Virus record (IMG/VR): IMGVR_UViG_3300029286_000009
Coordinates: 186,001-250,000 of that record
Length of the DNA stretch: 64,000 nucleotides
Direction: 5' to 3' (one strand)
Source: a virus
Shown here: positions 15,250 to 22,576 of the stretch, in pieces
Layout of the letters: each line of letters starts with the position of its first letter
How positions within the stretch are numbered: the first letter of the stretch is position 1
Notes under the pieces: generated by a model
Database searches by the model: none
What the model saw: the letters and a program-made list of their open reading frames with translations, nothing else
Told to the model about the DNA's origin: nothing
Position numbers and translations under genes: made by a program

Positions 15250-16530
15250 GTCAAATACCGCCAGCTAAAGCAGGCGGCTTGTAAGTCGTACTTACGATAG
15301 GCTGTTTGACATCAGCCCGACTTCCAGCGGACATGCCCTTGGAAGCAAGGTAGTTTAGGCGAATATTTTTACTAGCGTTGAGGTCTGCATTGTGTTGAAA
15401 ACCACAAGACTTACATACAAACCAAGACTGGCTCTGCCGGTTCCTTCTCGCTATGTATCCGCAACGGGAACACTTCTGGCTTGTGTATCGAGGATCAACA
15501 TATTCAATCGCAATGCTCCTCATCCTGCCTTTGTAATCCAAGAAAGAACGAAGTCTCTCAAAAGACCAAGAGTGGATTCTTCGCCGTTGTTTTCTTTTCG
15601 CCTTTACTCTGCCTCGAATATCAACAAGATCCTCAAGGACAACGACAGAACCGGGGACAACTGTATCAACTATTCGCCTGGAAATTACGTGGTCACAATC
15701 CTTTCGGAAGCGGTTTTCCTTCTGCGAAAGCTTTTTAAGGTGTCTTTTCGCAGAATCAGTGCCTTTCGATTGGAGAGAGCGTTTGATTCTAAAGTATTTC
15801 TTGGTGGTTTCTTTCCATTGTCGTTCACCAATAAAGTCGGCATTACTGGTGACTGCGGGACGGTTAACTCCGAGGTCAATTCCTACGGTGATGTTCGTGG
15901 GCTCAACAACTGCATCGTCTGTAGAGACAACAACGTGCAAAAAGACTCTTCCGTCTCGCTTGAAGCAGAGGTCAGAGGAGCAGACTTTCCAGGAAAGATA
16001 TCTGCGGTAGTAGTCACAGACTATCAACGTAATGGGGATTCTTCCCTCGACAGAAGAAAGAAAAGCGGTTCCCTTATCAAGTCTAATCGTGGCGGATCTA
16101 GCATCATATCTAACTGTGAGGGCTTTCCCTGTAGGGCAAGAAGCCTTTTTACCTTTTTTCAACTTTGCTTTAGCAGATTTCAGAGCTTCTGTTGCTTTCA
16201 TTCTAGCGGAACACACGAGTTGACTCGGAAGGGACGTGGTTTCTCTTTCAAAACGATAGGTAGCATGGTGCAAATCAACTCCGTTGACCCTTGGGGCTTC
16301 CCATCCTGTTTGACAGACCCTAGCAAAAGACTGCGAAAATTGTTCTGCGGTCTCTTTGAGAGCTTGCAATTTGTCACTTTTAACAGGAAGTTTGAGAGTT
16401 ACGGTTTGCACGTTTGCTCCTTCATATACAAGGTAAAGCATCCGCAACTAAAAGTCAAGGCACAAATACTAAGAAAGGAGGAGCCGGCTTCCTCTGCCGC
16501 CTAAAGACGGCAGTCTCCGCCGGGACAAAT
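15250..16530 (-). mobile_element. TnpB-only IS200/IS605-type element 1
   Basis: A complete tnpB gene lies between a left-end hairpin (CTGCCG/CGGCAG inside CCGGC/GCCGG, about 16482-16525) and a right-end hairpin (GCCGCC...GGCGGT with a CTTTAGC loop, about 15252-15275). No tnpA is present, so it is non-autonomous for transposition. The tnpB stop lies within the right-end hairpin, as expected for an element whose guide RNA overlaps the gene end. Boundaries are estimated from hairpins and the broken host gene. Confidence 0.7.
15251..16441 (-). CDS. tnpB: TnpB RNA-guided nuclease (Fanzor/Cas12 ancestor family)
   Basis: About 396 residues. RuvC-like catalytic motifs are all present: GIDLG about residue 188, VLEDL about residue 272 and NADLNAS about residue 358. 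A CxxC...CxxC zinc finger (CSRCG, CKSCG) lies between the second and third. TnpB cuts DNA next to a target motif under guidance of an RNA made from the element's right end; here that would come from about 15250 leftward. The ATG at 16441 is preferred over the upstream TTG. The gene has a more GC-rich composition than its neighbours, a sign of recent arrival. Confidence 0.85.
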   Translation of the reverse strand: MLYLVYEGANVQTVTLKLPVKSDKLQALKETAEQFSQSFARVCQTGWEAPRVNGVDLHHATYRFERETTSLPSQLVCSARMKATEALKSAKAKLKKGKKASCPTGKALTVRYDARSATIRLDKGTAFLSSVEGRIPITLIVCDYYRRYLSWKVCSSDLCFKRDGRVFLHVVVSTDDAVVEPTNITVGIDLGVNRPAVTSNADFIGERQWKETTKKYFRIKRSLQSKGTDSAKRHLKKLSQKENRFRKDCDHVISRRIVDTVVPGSVVVLEDLVDIRGRVKAKRKQRRRIHSWSFERLRSFLDYKGRMRSIAIEYVDPRYTSQKCSRCGYIARRNRQSQSWFVCKSCGFQHNADLNASKNIRLNYLASKGMSAGSRADVKQPIVSTTYKPPALAGGI

Positions 16531-16669
16531 CTTTATGAACTCCCAACAATCGCTTGCAAGGTCAGCATCATAATAGCGATGCTTACTGGGTATTCTGATA
16601 ACGAAACCGTCTACCATTTGTTTAATTACTTTTAATTTTAGTTGAGAACTTTCTTCGGCATCCATGCTA

Positions 16670-16942
16670 TTACTCCTGTTGTAAGTCTACCCAACCTGAG
16701 GTGGTCTTTTCATAAATATGCGTCCAATAGTGGGCAACGTTTAGTGCATATGTTATTGCATCCTCAAGTGTTTCAAAATACACGGAAAAGTCACCTTCTC
16801 CATCTGGGTAGCTATAACTCATAGCATAGATGTTCTTTATTTGTTCTATGTCTATATAATCCCCTTTCCCACACCTCGATTGTTTATACCTGCACAGTGT
16901 TTTGAGCAAGACAGGTTCTATTTTATTAAGCTCTTTAGGCAT
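16670..16942 (-). CDS. Unknown protein, 90 residues
   Basis: Start overlaps the upstream stop region (CCTGATGCCTAA) after AAAAGGGG. C-terminal FETLEDAITYALNVAHYWTH resembles the short helix at the end of other small phage proteins here. Not recognised. Confidence 0.5.
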   Translation of the reverse strand: MPKELNKIEPVLLKTLCRYKQSRCGKGDYIDIEQIKNIYAMSYSYPDGEGDFSVYFETLEDAITYALNVAHYWTHIYEKTTSGWVDLQQE

Positions 16943-17243
16943 CAGGAACCCCTTTTAATGCTTCCGGATCAGAATATATCTCTACATGACCGCAGGCAAT
17001 ACAGAATCGTACATTGAAATTTATCGGTTCTTGTCTATCCTCCTGATTAATATACAAAGACATGAAATTCCAGTCGACATTGTTTGTAACAACCAATTCA
17101 TATAGTGGTGAGTATACAAGCCTGCACATCGGGCAGTGCTTAGTTGTTCGCTTTTTACATACCTTAGGTGGCTTCCATAACCCTAAAGTAGGCGACCCCT
17201 CAACTGTAACATAATTTGTAGATTCTATTTTCGTTTCTTCCAT
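16935..17243 (-). CDS. Zinc-ribbon protein
   Basis: About 102 residues from the ATG just after the upstream stop. CPMC about residue 37 and CIACG about residue 82 with intervening beta strands suggest a zinc ribbon fold. Function unknown. Confidence 0.5.
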   Translation of the reverse strand: MEETKIESTNYVTVEGSPTLGLWKPPKVCKKRTTKHCPMCRLVYSPLYELVVTNNVDWNFMSLYINQEDRQEPINFNVRFCIACGHVEIYSDPEALKGVPDA

Positions 17244-17244
17244 A

Positions 17245-17502
17245 TTATCTCTTATCATACTCATTATATTCCATGCAAGCAACACCCAATGCAGTTGCTT
17301 TTTTGATATTGCTCATCACTTCTTCATAATTCCAATCCTTGCCTACCAAACCATCTTGGGCTCTCCGTAGATAAACCTGCATATAGGAAATCCAAGAACC
17401 CAGTTCATGGTATTGGTCATGCTCGACCCCGCCCCAAATATTGTCTTGGTGGTCTCTTTCTGCATCAATTTGCATATATACTTGTGTTCTTGATAGTGCC
17501 AT
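17245..17502 (-). CDS. Phage protein with ERDHQDNIWG motif
   Basis: 85 residues. The sequence AERDHQDNIWGGVEHDQYHE followed by helices and a conserved-type end (IKKATALGVACMEYN) matches a widespread small phage family with the pattern ERxxQxxxWG...D...GE...A, often described as dATP/dGTP pyrophosphohydrolase-like or unknown. The activity is uncertain. It lies directly next to the right end of the IscB remnant, whose end sequence runs up to its ribosome site. Confidence 0.55.
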   Translation of the reverse strand: MALSRTQVYMQIDAERDHQDNIWGGVEHDQYHELGSWISYMQVYLRRAQDGLVGKDWNYEEVMSNIKKATALGVACMEYNEYDKR

Positions 17503-17860
17503 GGTTACCTCATCAAATATTCCTCACGGATACCCCGCACTTTAGTGCTGGGGAGGAAGTGAGACCCTGGAAACTAACAAAGTGCTAGCCCTTTCCAGTA
17601 GCCTGAGATTTCTAGCGTGGATTGACTTGTGGAGGCTTTGTCCACTACCATCCCTTATATCAAAATTTCCTGTTGATCTTCTGCCAAAAAATAAATGCTT
17701 TCTTGCCTTCCCAAGCGACTTTGTCAAATCGCCTGAATCCTAATATCTCTCTAGGGGCAGTATTACGAATATGGCTTCTGGCACCCTTGTATAACTTTCT
17801 ATTACACTTTCTAACTTGCTTGATTGTAAGTGGTGTAGTTCGCTCTTGGTTTTCTCCACC
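17503..17860 (-). pseudogene. Decayed IscB element remnant (3' end only)
   Basis: The reverse strand from about 17860 reads GGENQERTTPLTIKQVRKCN, then RKLYKGARSHIRNTAPREIL, matching the C-terminal quarter of the intact IscB at 39227. A one-base insertion in a T-run after KAFIF shifts the frame; the next frame (17727-17542) continues FGRRSTGNFDIRDG to SLPPQH. The right-end hairpin at about 17530-17562 is kept, with loop-flanking bases changed in a compensatory way (GCACTAAAGTGC versus GTGCTAAAGCAC in the intact copy). N-terminal RuvC and HNH regions are missing, so no nuclease can be made. Confidence 0.8.
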
Positions 17861-18041
17861 ATGCTTCTACTATTATTATTTCTGGGTGCTGTTTATGTTT
17901 GTCTCTACAATCTCTACAGAAAAATGTATCTTCTGGGGGTTCTATGTCCAGGTTACTCCCATACGGAGTGCCCGAGTCTGCGATCTTACAGTAGCGTCCG
18001 CATATACTGCATCTGGTTGAATATCTAAACATACCTAGCAT
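17811..18041 (-). CDS. Zinc-ribbon protein with a tail taken from IscB DNA
   Basis: About 76 residues. CSICGRYC and CRDCRDKH give a four-cysteine zinc site. The last 17 or so codons (WWRKPRANYTTYNQAS) are read from the IscB remnant in another frame, so the insertion replaced the original end of this gene. The start is uncertain (18041 or 18032), close to the upstream stop. Confidence 0.5.
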   Translation of the reverse strand: MLGMFRYSTRCSICGRYCKIADSGTPYGSNLDIEPPEDTFFCRDCRDKHKQHPEIIIVEAWWRKPRANYTTYNQAS

Positions 18042-18454
18042 CCCTTTAAGTCCGGGCATAAACGTGATAGCTCAGTTCTTATTTCTTCCCTTTTTCTCAA
18101 TTTATCTTCCACATTCATATTTGGTGTAGCTATCCAGAAAGATATTTGTCTGTCCTCTCTTTTGATGGAGTAGGCATCGGAAAGACTTTTTGCAAATCCC
18201 TCTACCAGATTGAGCAACGACGATGCCTCTTCATTGTTTGAAACAACTGTAGAACATTTCAAAGGTTCTACTACCGGAATCTCGTTAACTTCCCAAATGA
18301 TTTCGCCATTTTGCTTATAGCTAACAGTTATGTTGTTTTCTCTTAAATAATCTCTTATAGTATCCGATGCTTCCCAATCCTTCCCTGCTCTAGCTAACTT
18401 TATTAGCCTAATCCATGCTTCCACACTTTTTCTATTTATTAGTTTTTGTTGCAT
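18035..18454 (-). CDS. Protein with a CysRS-tail-like helical domain
   Basis: About 139 residues from the ATG in TAACATG. Residues about 5-55 (VEAWIRLIKLARAGKDWEAS, then DTIRDYLRENNITVSYKQNG, then EIIWEV) match the pattern of the C-terminal helical domain of cysteinyl-tRNA synthetase (LIxxRxxARxxKDFxxADxIRDxLxxxGIxxxDxxxGxxW). No synthetase core is present. The remaining 80 residues are helical and unrecognised. It could bind tRNA or a synthetase; this is inference. Confidence 0.5.
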   Translation of the reverse strand: MQQKLINRKSVEAWIRLIKLARAGKDWEASDTIRDYLRENNITVSYKQNGEIIWEVNEIPVVEPLKCSTVVSNNEEASSLLNLVEGFAKSLSDAYSIKREDRQISFWIATPNMNVEDKLRKREEIRTELSRLCPDLKGC

Positions 18455-18455
18455 G

Positions 18456-18851
18456 TTACCAACTTTCATAGTCTGTTATATTTATCTCTTCCCCGCACCC
18501 GCACTTCACAGTAATGGCACTACCCAGAGACGTGGGGAAAAAAGAGAATATTAGACCCCCGCCGATGGCTCCAGTATAACCTGTAAAGCGGCATCCTGTT
18601 TTCTTGTGCTCTTCATACCACTTCTCATAGGTTTCATACTCTTTGTCTGACATTACAAAAGTCTTATCTGTATATTTTCCACCCATACACTCCTCCTTAA
18701 TTTGTTGCAACTCGTTGTGTTTTCTACTAATAACTTTTGCTAATTTTTTGACCATCTGTTTCAGGGCAAATATACGTTCTCGTTGCCTACTAAGCTCGTG
18801 TGCTTGTGCCTTGCATCGCAGGTCTAACATAATGAAAGCAGTTTGTGTCAC
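18456..18851 (-). CDS. Conserved-type phage protein, unknown function
   Basis: 131 residues, GTG start overlapping the upstream stop (GTGA). The N-terminal coiled coil (LSRQRERIFALKQMVKKLAK) is followed by a C-terminal segment CRFTGYTGAIGGGLIFSFFP, then TSLGSAITVKCGCGEEINIT. The GAIGG...FxPTSLG...VKCxCG pattern recurs in small phage and bacterial proteins of unknown role. The cysteines may bind zinc. Confidence 0.55.
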   Translation of the reverse strand: MTQTAFIMLDLRCKAQAHELSRQRERIFALKQMVKKLAKVISRKHNELQQIKEECMGGKYTDKTFVMSDKEYETYEKWYEEHKKTGCRFTGYTGAIGGGLIFSFFPTSLGSAITVKCGCGEEINITDYESW

Positions 18852-19162
18852 TTCTTTTCTTCAATACCAAAAAACTTTAAAGCGAGTCTGACAGCGTCAT
18901 TGCTGTCACCATCCGGCTGTTTATCCTTGTTATATAGCCACATTGTTTTCCCTTCTTTGTCTATCAGTTTTTTGTGTCCGAGTAGGTATTTGAGTAGACT
19001 TTCTGCACAACTAGGACATAGGTCTTTTGTTTCATAATCAAAATAAATCTCTACTGTATGCCCACCTGATTCTCGGGTAATTCCATTAGGTATACTTAAT
19101 CTAATGGGTGTAGAAATTTCTTTACCACATTTATCGCAGTCTATTACTTTTCGTTCTGCCAT
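18848..19162 (-). CDS. Small zinc-binding protein
   Basis: 104 residues, ribosome site GGGAGAAACG. CDKCG near the start and CPSC about residue 49 form a likely zinc site between beta strands. Function unknown; overlaps both neighbours. Confidence 0.5.
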   Translation of the reverse strand: MAERKVIDCDKCGKEISTPIRLSIPNGITRESGGHTVEIYFDYETKDLCPSCAESLLKYLLGHKKLIDKEGKTMWLYNKDKQPDGDSNDAVRLALKFFGIEEKK

Positions 19163-19353
19163 TCGTTTCTCCCAGGGCGGTCACTAATTTTAATAGATAT
19201 TTCTGGTTCTATCTTAACATTTCCATCCCACACCCTTTCTGCCCCCAAGATTGGGTAGTCATCCAAGGTTCCATCCTCTTCTTCTCGGGTAATCATGACA
19301 ACCCACTCAGGGTCAAACTTTTTGAGTAATTTTTGTAATTCTTTGTTAATCAT
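19144..19353 (-). CDS. Unknown small phage protein
   Basis: 69 residues, TGATG junction with the upstream gene. Begins MINKELQKLLKKFDPEWVVM. The pattern of a short helix followed by beta strands ending in EPEISIKISD is common to small phage proteins. Not recognised. Confidence 0.5.
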   Translation of the reverse strand: MINKELQKLLKKFDPEWVVMITREEEDGTLDDYPILGAERVWDGNVKIEPEISIKISDRPGRNEWQNEK

Positions 19354-19709
19354 CAGTAGTGTCCTTCTACAAAAAATTTATGAATGGTTGCCCTAAGGTT
19401 ATTTCGTGATATTGTCTGTAATGCGTTTACTTGCCATTTAGTCGGGTCTTGTTTATTTTTGCTTTGCGTGCGAACATTTATTTCTGTAAAACCGTTAAGG
19501 TAGTCGTTAACAATTACGATTCCATATTTGTGGTGTCTAAATATATATTGGGTATACTGAGTAGAAGAATATTGCAAATTTTGCTGTCGCTTTGATTGTA
19601 AACTAAACCCATGGTCTCGCATAATCGCCTCTACTGTGTCTGAACTAAACCATGCTGTTAACAACGGTATAAGGCAAAGCAATAAGATTATGTGTGCAAA
19701 TCTAAACAT
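19353..19709 (-). CDS. Secreted or membrane-anchored protein
   Basis: 118 residues with an N-terminal signal-like segment (MFRFAHIILLLCLIPLLTAW), then a soluble domain with alternating strands (YGIVIVNDYLNGFTEINVRT). Likely exported to the periplasm. It has no lipobox cysteine after the signal. Ribosome site GCGGAGAATT. Confidence 0.55.
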   Translation of the reverse strand: MFRFAHIILLLCLIPLLTAWFSSDTVEAIMRDHGFSLQSKRQQNLQYSSTQYTQYIFRHHKYGIVIVNDYLNGFTEINVRTQSKNKQDPTKWQVNALQTISRNNLRATIHKFFVEGHY

Positions 19710-19951
19710 AATTCTCCGCGGACTAACTTTTCTTTTTGCTTCCTACTTAATTTTTTAATTTTGTGCTCCAGTCTACACGCCACCGATCTATTAGGACAAT
19801 CTATAGCCCATATCGCATACACAGGCAATCTCCTTGTGGTATACTTAGCTCCTTTTCCAGCATTATGCACTGCTACTCTTCTGTCTATATTAGTAGTTGT
19901 TCCGCAATACAGGGTATCGTCAGAGCACTGTAGCAGATAAACTTTCCACAT
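19688..19951 (-). CDS. GIY-YIG nuclease domain protein (YhbQ/UPF0213-like)
   Basis: 87 residues, the usual length of the single-domain family. The GIY-YIG core is KVYLLQCSDDTLYCGTTTN, with Arg24, His29-Asn30 and Glu62 in the family's usual places (IDRRVAVHN and RLEHKIKKL). YIG is YCG here. Members act on structured DNA or are of unknown role; no DNA-binding extension is present, so homing activity is not evident. It overlaps both neighbours. Confidence 0.8.
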   Translation of the reverse strand: MWKVYLLQCSDDTLYCGTTTNIDRRVAVHNAGKGAKYTTRRLPVYAIWAIDCPNRSVACRLEHKIKKLSRKQKEKLVRGELCLDLHT

Positions 19952-20114
19952 CTAATCCACCCGCAGATTGGCACATAGGGCACACGGCGTAATTACCCGG
20001 CGGGTCACCAGGACCGCGAGTATAAAATATTATCTCCAATTCACTGTCTTTACCTGACCAACCACATTTGCAGATATATTTATAATTGGGGTATTCTATG
20101 ATCTGAATTTTCAT
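19920..20114 (-). CDS. Zinc-ribbon microprotein with its own promoter
   Basis: 64 residues. CKCGW about residue 15 and CPMC about residue 45. A promoter-like motif with a perfect 16-base palindrome lies 10 bases before the start, inside the upstream gene, so this and the genes after it may be transcribed separately. Confidence 0.55.
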   Translation of the reverse strand: MKIQIIEYPNYKYICKCGWSGKDSELEIIFYTRGPGDPPGNYAVCPMCQSAGGLDVESLSATVL

Positions 20115-20305
20115 TTTTCTGTGCCTCTACTATAATTATAGTACCCAACTTCGTCTTCGGGTAAAGTTTCTCCGTGCATAAAAGTCAATCTAGTAATAAA
20201 CTCTTGTAATTCCCATTGATTTTTTTCTAGATGATTTACGTATTCTTTGAGAGCAAACATAACTACTTGATATTCTTCGTCTGTAATGTATAATAATTTT
20301 GACAT
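20111..20305 (-). CDS. Unknown small helical protein
   Basis: 64 residues, ribosome site GTAGGAGACTAAG. Helical (YITDEEYQVVMFALKEYVNH). Not recognised; carries an internal promoter-like motif near its end. Confidence 0.5.
   Translation of the reverse strand: MSKLLYITDEEYQVVMFALKEYVNHLEKNQWELQEFITRLTFMHGETLPEDEVGYYNYSRGTEK
20123..20150 (-). promoter_or_regulatory. Phage promoter-like motif with perfect palindrome
   Basis: On the reverse strand GTTGGGTACTATAATTATAG followed by TAGA. The core TACTATAATTATAGTA is a perfect 16-base palindrome. Best representative of the recurrent motif. It lies about 10 bases before the start at 20114. Confidence 0.55.
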
Positions 20306-20306
20306 C

Positions 20307-20927
20307 TTAGTCTCCTACTAACCTCCTAATAACTGTAGATGCAGTAGCTGATTTCTTTATAGAATAGAAAAGGTCAGATACCCTGGTGGCAGATATAGCA
20401 TCTAGTTTCAAATAAGGCACAGGGTTGTGTGTTTTTCCTTTTACCATCAATTCTAAATGTAAATGAGCACCGTTAGATTTTCCAGTATTTCCTACCTCAC
20501 CTATAATTTGCCTAGCAGTTACCTGTTGCCCTTTATTTACTTTAACTAATCCAAGATGTGCATAGTAGGTGAACGTTTCTGGTTGGTGTTTTAGCAGTAT
20601 GGCATTCCCATATCCACTTAAATTCCGATGTCTTCCCGCGTACACTACACTACCTGACATACAAGCTCTTACTGGTGTGCCTTTTGGGGCTGCTATATCT
20701 ATACCTTGGTGGAAGTGTCCATGCCTATTACCAAAGGGAGAACAGATTTCGCCCCCTGCTACGGGAAAAAATAATGCTATACTCGGCGAGATTTGGCGGG
20801 GCAAAATAGGAATACCACTTCGCCCGCCAATTTTTTTGTTCTCTGTAGGAACTATTTTAGTCCTCACTGATGTATGTGCACATGAGACTAAAAGTAGTAG
20901 AGAAAATATGCAGATTAAATATCGCAC
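20307..20927 (-). CDS. M23-family peptidase lipoprotein
   Basis: 206 residues, GTG start. Lipoprotein signal with lipobox LVSC (Cys16), so likely anchored in the envelope. The peptidase M23 (lysostaphin-type zinc endopeptidase) domain covers about 55-180, with metal and catalytic residues HxxxD (His73, Asp77), His124 and HLH (155-157) in place. It would cut peptidoglycan crosslinks. Its distance from the lysis cassette at 62 kb and its lipid anchor suggest a role other than final lysis, for example entry or wall remodelling. Confidence 0.85.
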   Translation of the reverse strand: MRYLICIFSLLLLVSCAHTSVRTKIVPTENKKIGGRSGIPILPRQISPSIALFFPVAGGEICSPFGNRHGHFHQGIDIAAPKGTPVRACMSGSVVYAGRHRNLSGYGNAILLKHQPETFTYYAHLGLVKVNKGQQVTARQIIGEVGNTGKSNGAHLHLELMVKGKTHNPVPYLKLDAISATRVSDLFYSIKKSATASTVIRRLVGD

Positions 20928-20936
20928 TGGCTTCTG

Positions 20937-21098
20937 TTATGATGTGTCTACTTCCTTTACTAAAAATTTTGCATCTCCTATTTCAAAACCGTCAATATCA
21001 AACATCACATTGTTGTATAAACAATCTTCTAGTTGTGTTAGGTCAAAATCGTCTGCTACTTCTCCGATAATCCGAATGTATATTTCTGCTTTTTTCAT
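20937..21098 (-). CDS. 53-residue protein of unknown function
   Basis: MKKAEIYIRIIGEVADDFDL, then TQLEDCLYNNVMFDIDGFEI, ending VKEVDTS. Acidic alpha/beta sequence. Overlaps the upstream gene by ATG in TTACATG and ends 10 bases before the M23 start. Not recognised. Confidence 0.55.
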   Translation of the reverse strand: MKKAEIYIRIIGEVADDFDLTQLEDCLYNNVMFDIDGFEIGDAKFLVKEVDTS

Positions 21099-21376
21099 GT
21101 AACACCAGTAGCTTTCCTGATATAGTTCAGTGCTAACTCCAATAAAGCATTGTAAGCTATTTTGGTTTGATTCCCTAACAATTCGCTACCAAAATAGCTG
21201 TCTAATTTACCTAACACATAGTTCTTCTTTTCCAACCCGGTGTAGGCTGACCCATCTTCATGTTTTAGTGTTTCCGCTTCAGTTACTACGGTAATTACTT
21301 GTGTAATCACTTCCTTGCCTACTCCTAAAGCCCACCGGACTAGAATCCATACTAAACTCCATAAAATTGCTTGCAT
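21095..21376 (-). CDS. Holin-like or membrane-associated small protein
   Basis: 93 residues, ribosome site GTAGGAAACTGAAA. One hydrophobic stretch at the N-terminus (AILWSLVWILVRWALGVG), followed by an amphipathic helical domain that ends NYIRKATG. This resembles LLH-type phage holins, which carry one membrane segment and a long polar helix. The nearby M23 peptidase supports a link with wall degradation, but the assignment is tentative. Confidence 0.4.
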   Translation of the reverse strand: MQAILWSLVWILVRWALGVGKEVITQVITVVTEAETLKHEDGSAYTGLEKKNYVLGKLDSYFGSELLGNQTKIAYNALLELALNYIRKATGVT

Positions 21377-21378
21377 TT

Positions 21379-22029
21379 TCAGTTTCCTACTACTGTATAG
21401 TCTGTAAATGAGTCACCATAAAAGTTAGTGGTATTCATAGCACATAATTTTGCTAGGCGAGCAGTACCACTGCAAGTCATGGCGAATGCATACTTAGTTT
21501 TACTGACATCATACTTAGCCGTGTTGCCCGCATTTAGTCCCAATGACTGCCCTTGCCCCCAAGCGTCAGCGACTGCCCCAATATAAGTAAATGTCCAGTT
21601 ACCTAATTCAGTCTTATCCGCTATCAGCTTTTTCACCTGGTCATAAGAGAACTCCCTTGAAGCATTCTCCTGCCCATCCGTGATAATTAACATTAACATC
21701 TTTTCATTATACGGAACTGTTCCTAGCGTATTAATAGTTCGTCCCACCGCATCTAACAATGCAGTCCTTCCCCTAGGTATGTAGGTTATTCTATCTAGAT
21801 TACCAACCTCGTGGAGGGGTTTTTTGACGTAGTTAATCTCATACTGGTCATCAAACTGAGTAAGGCTAATAAAATACTCAGTTTCTTTGTCTTTCTTTAG
21901 TCCTTCTAGGTAAGAGTTAAAACCCCCTATAGTATCATCCCAACATGAGCACATAGACCCGGATCGGTCTAGAATTACACTAACATGCACTTTGTTCTTT
22001 CTTGAAAATGGACAAATAAATTCACTCAT
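21379..22029 (-). CDS. von Willebrand factor A (vWA) domain protein
   Basis: 216 residues, nearly all a vWA fold. The metal-ion-dependent adhesion site is complete: DRSGS (Asp21, Ser23, Ser25), Thr89 (RGRTALLDAVG) and Asp118 (IITDGQEN). No signal or membrane segment, so it is cytoplasmic or virion-associated. Phage vWA proteins of this type sometimes accompany tellurium-resistance-like or MoxR systems; no such partner is visible. Ligand unknown. Confidence 0.8.
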   Translation of the reverse strand: MSEFICPFSRKNKVHVSVILDRSGSMCSCWDDTIGGFNSYLEGLKKDKETEYFISLTQFDDQYEINYVKKPLHEVGNLDRITYIPRGRTALLDAVGRTINTLGTVPYNEKMLMLIITDGQENASREFSYDQVKKLIADKTELGNWTFTYIGAVADAWGQGQSLGLNAGNTAKYDVSKTKYAFAMTCSGTARLAKLCAMNTTNFYGDSFTDYTVVGN

Positions 22030-22250
22030 TTATTACCTCGTAGTTTAACGTGTTCCTCATGGGTAACAAAATTACCCGCTTTGTCTCTATACCTAAATCC
22101 CATTCCTTCGCATATTTTACATAGCATTACTCCTTCTTCGCACTCGTATAAGTCCCGTGGATAATTACACTGGACACACTTCTTCGGATCATCGGGCCAG
22201 TCACATTTGAATGTACCTTGACCCATACATTGGGGGCAGGAGCATGGCAT
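22026..22250 (-). CDS. DnaJ-type cysteine-rich zinc protein
   Basis: 74 residues with four paired cysteines: CSCPQCMGQG, CVQCN and CKICEGMG. The CxxCxGxG-like repeats resemble the DnaJ zinc finger and YnfE-like small proteins. ATGA overlap with the vWA gene suggests joint expression. Function unknown. Confidence 0.6.
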   Translation of the reverse strand: MPCSCPQCMGQGTFKCDWPDDPKKCVQCNYPRDLYECEEGVMLCKICEGMGFRYRDKAGNFVTHEEHVKLRGNK

Positions 22251-22576
22251 TATCCTCTATGCCCCCGTCGCCACTCCTTCACACCCCGAGACATACGGTG
22301 TTTATGTTCTCCAGGGTGATTACGTTTCCATTGTAAGTAACTTTGCATTTCGTCTTTTTGTAGTAGCTCGTCTAAAGTCATTTCGGATAGGGCTTTGTTG
22401 GAAAAGAGCATGTGAACTTGTCCTCCGCAGTCAGCACAACAAGGAACAGTTTCCAAACCTCGCCCTCCCCTACTCTTGGGTTTTAGATGATGCCGTTGCG
22501 TGGCGGGGACGGTTTTACATAATTTACACAGATTGTTTACAAGTGTATTGAATTCTTCGTTTAATGGCTTCCCCAT
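22250..22576 (-). CDS. HNH-family endonuclease, small
   Basis: About 108 residues. Motifs CKLC, RHHLKPKSRGG and CCADCGGQVH form a classic HNH domain with two CxxC pairs; the Asn of the HNH signature is less clear. The rest is a basic tail (KHRMSRGVKEWRRGHRG). Could be a free-standing homing nuclease or a packaging-associated HNH. Start set at the ATG after GGGGAACGGTATT; longer starts overlap the upstream gene by up to 77 bases. Confidence 0.7.
   Translation of the reverse strand: MGKPLNEEFNTLVNNLCKLCKTVPATQRHHLKPKSRGGRGLETVPCCADCGGQVHMLFSNKALSEMTLDELLQKDEMQSYLQWKRNHPGEHKHRMSRGVKEWRRGHRG

Larger units (their letters stand above)
15238..16665 (-). pseudogene. Small gene interrupted by a TnpB element
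   Basis: The 5' part starts at the ATG at 16665 (after CAGGAGTAATAGC) and reads MDAEESSQLKLKVIKQMVDG, then FVIRIPSKHRYYDADLASDC, then WEFIKI, where it meets the element near 16530. The frame then enters the element and stops within its first hairpin. On the far side, FDSNS and a stop (15253-15238) would complete a protein of roughly 58 residues. Exact junctions are estimated. A hybrid protein of about 55 residues may still be made. Confidence 0.5.

Noticed and set aside
15392-16504. Long 370-residue + strand frame
   Set aside because: Antisense of tnpB; the reverse-strand product has all TnpB motifs.
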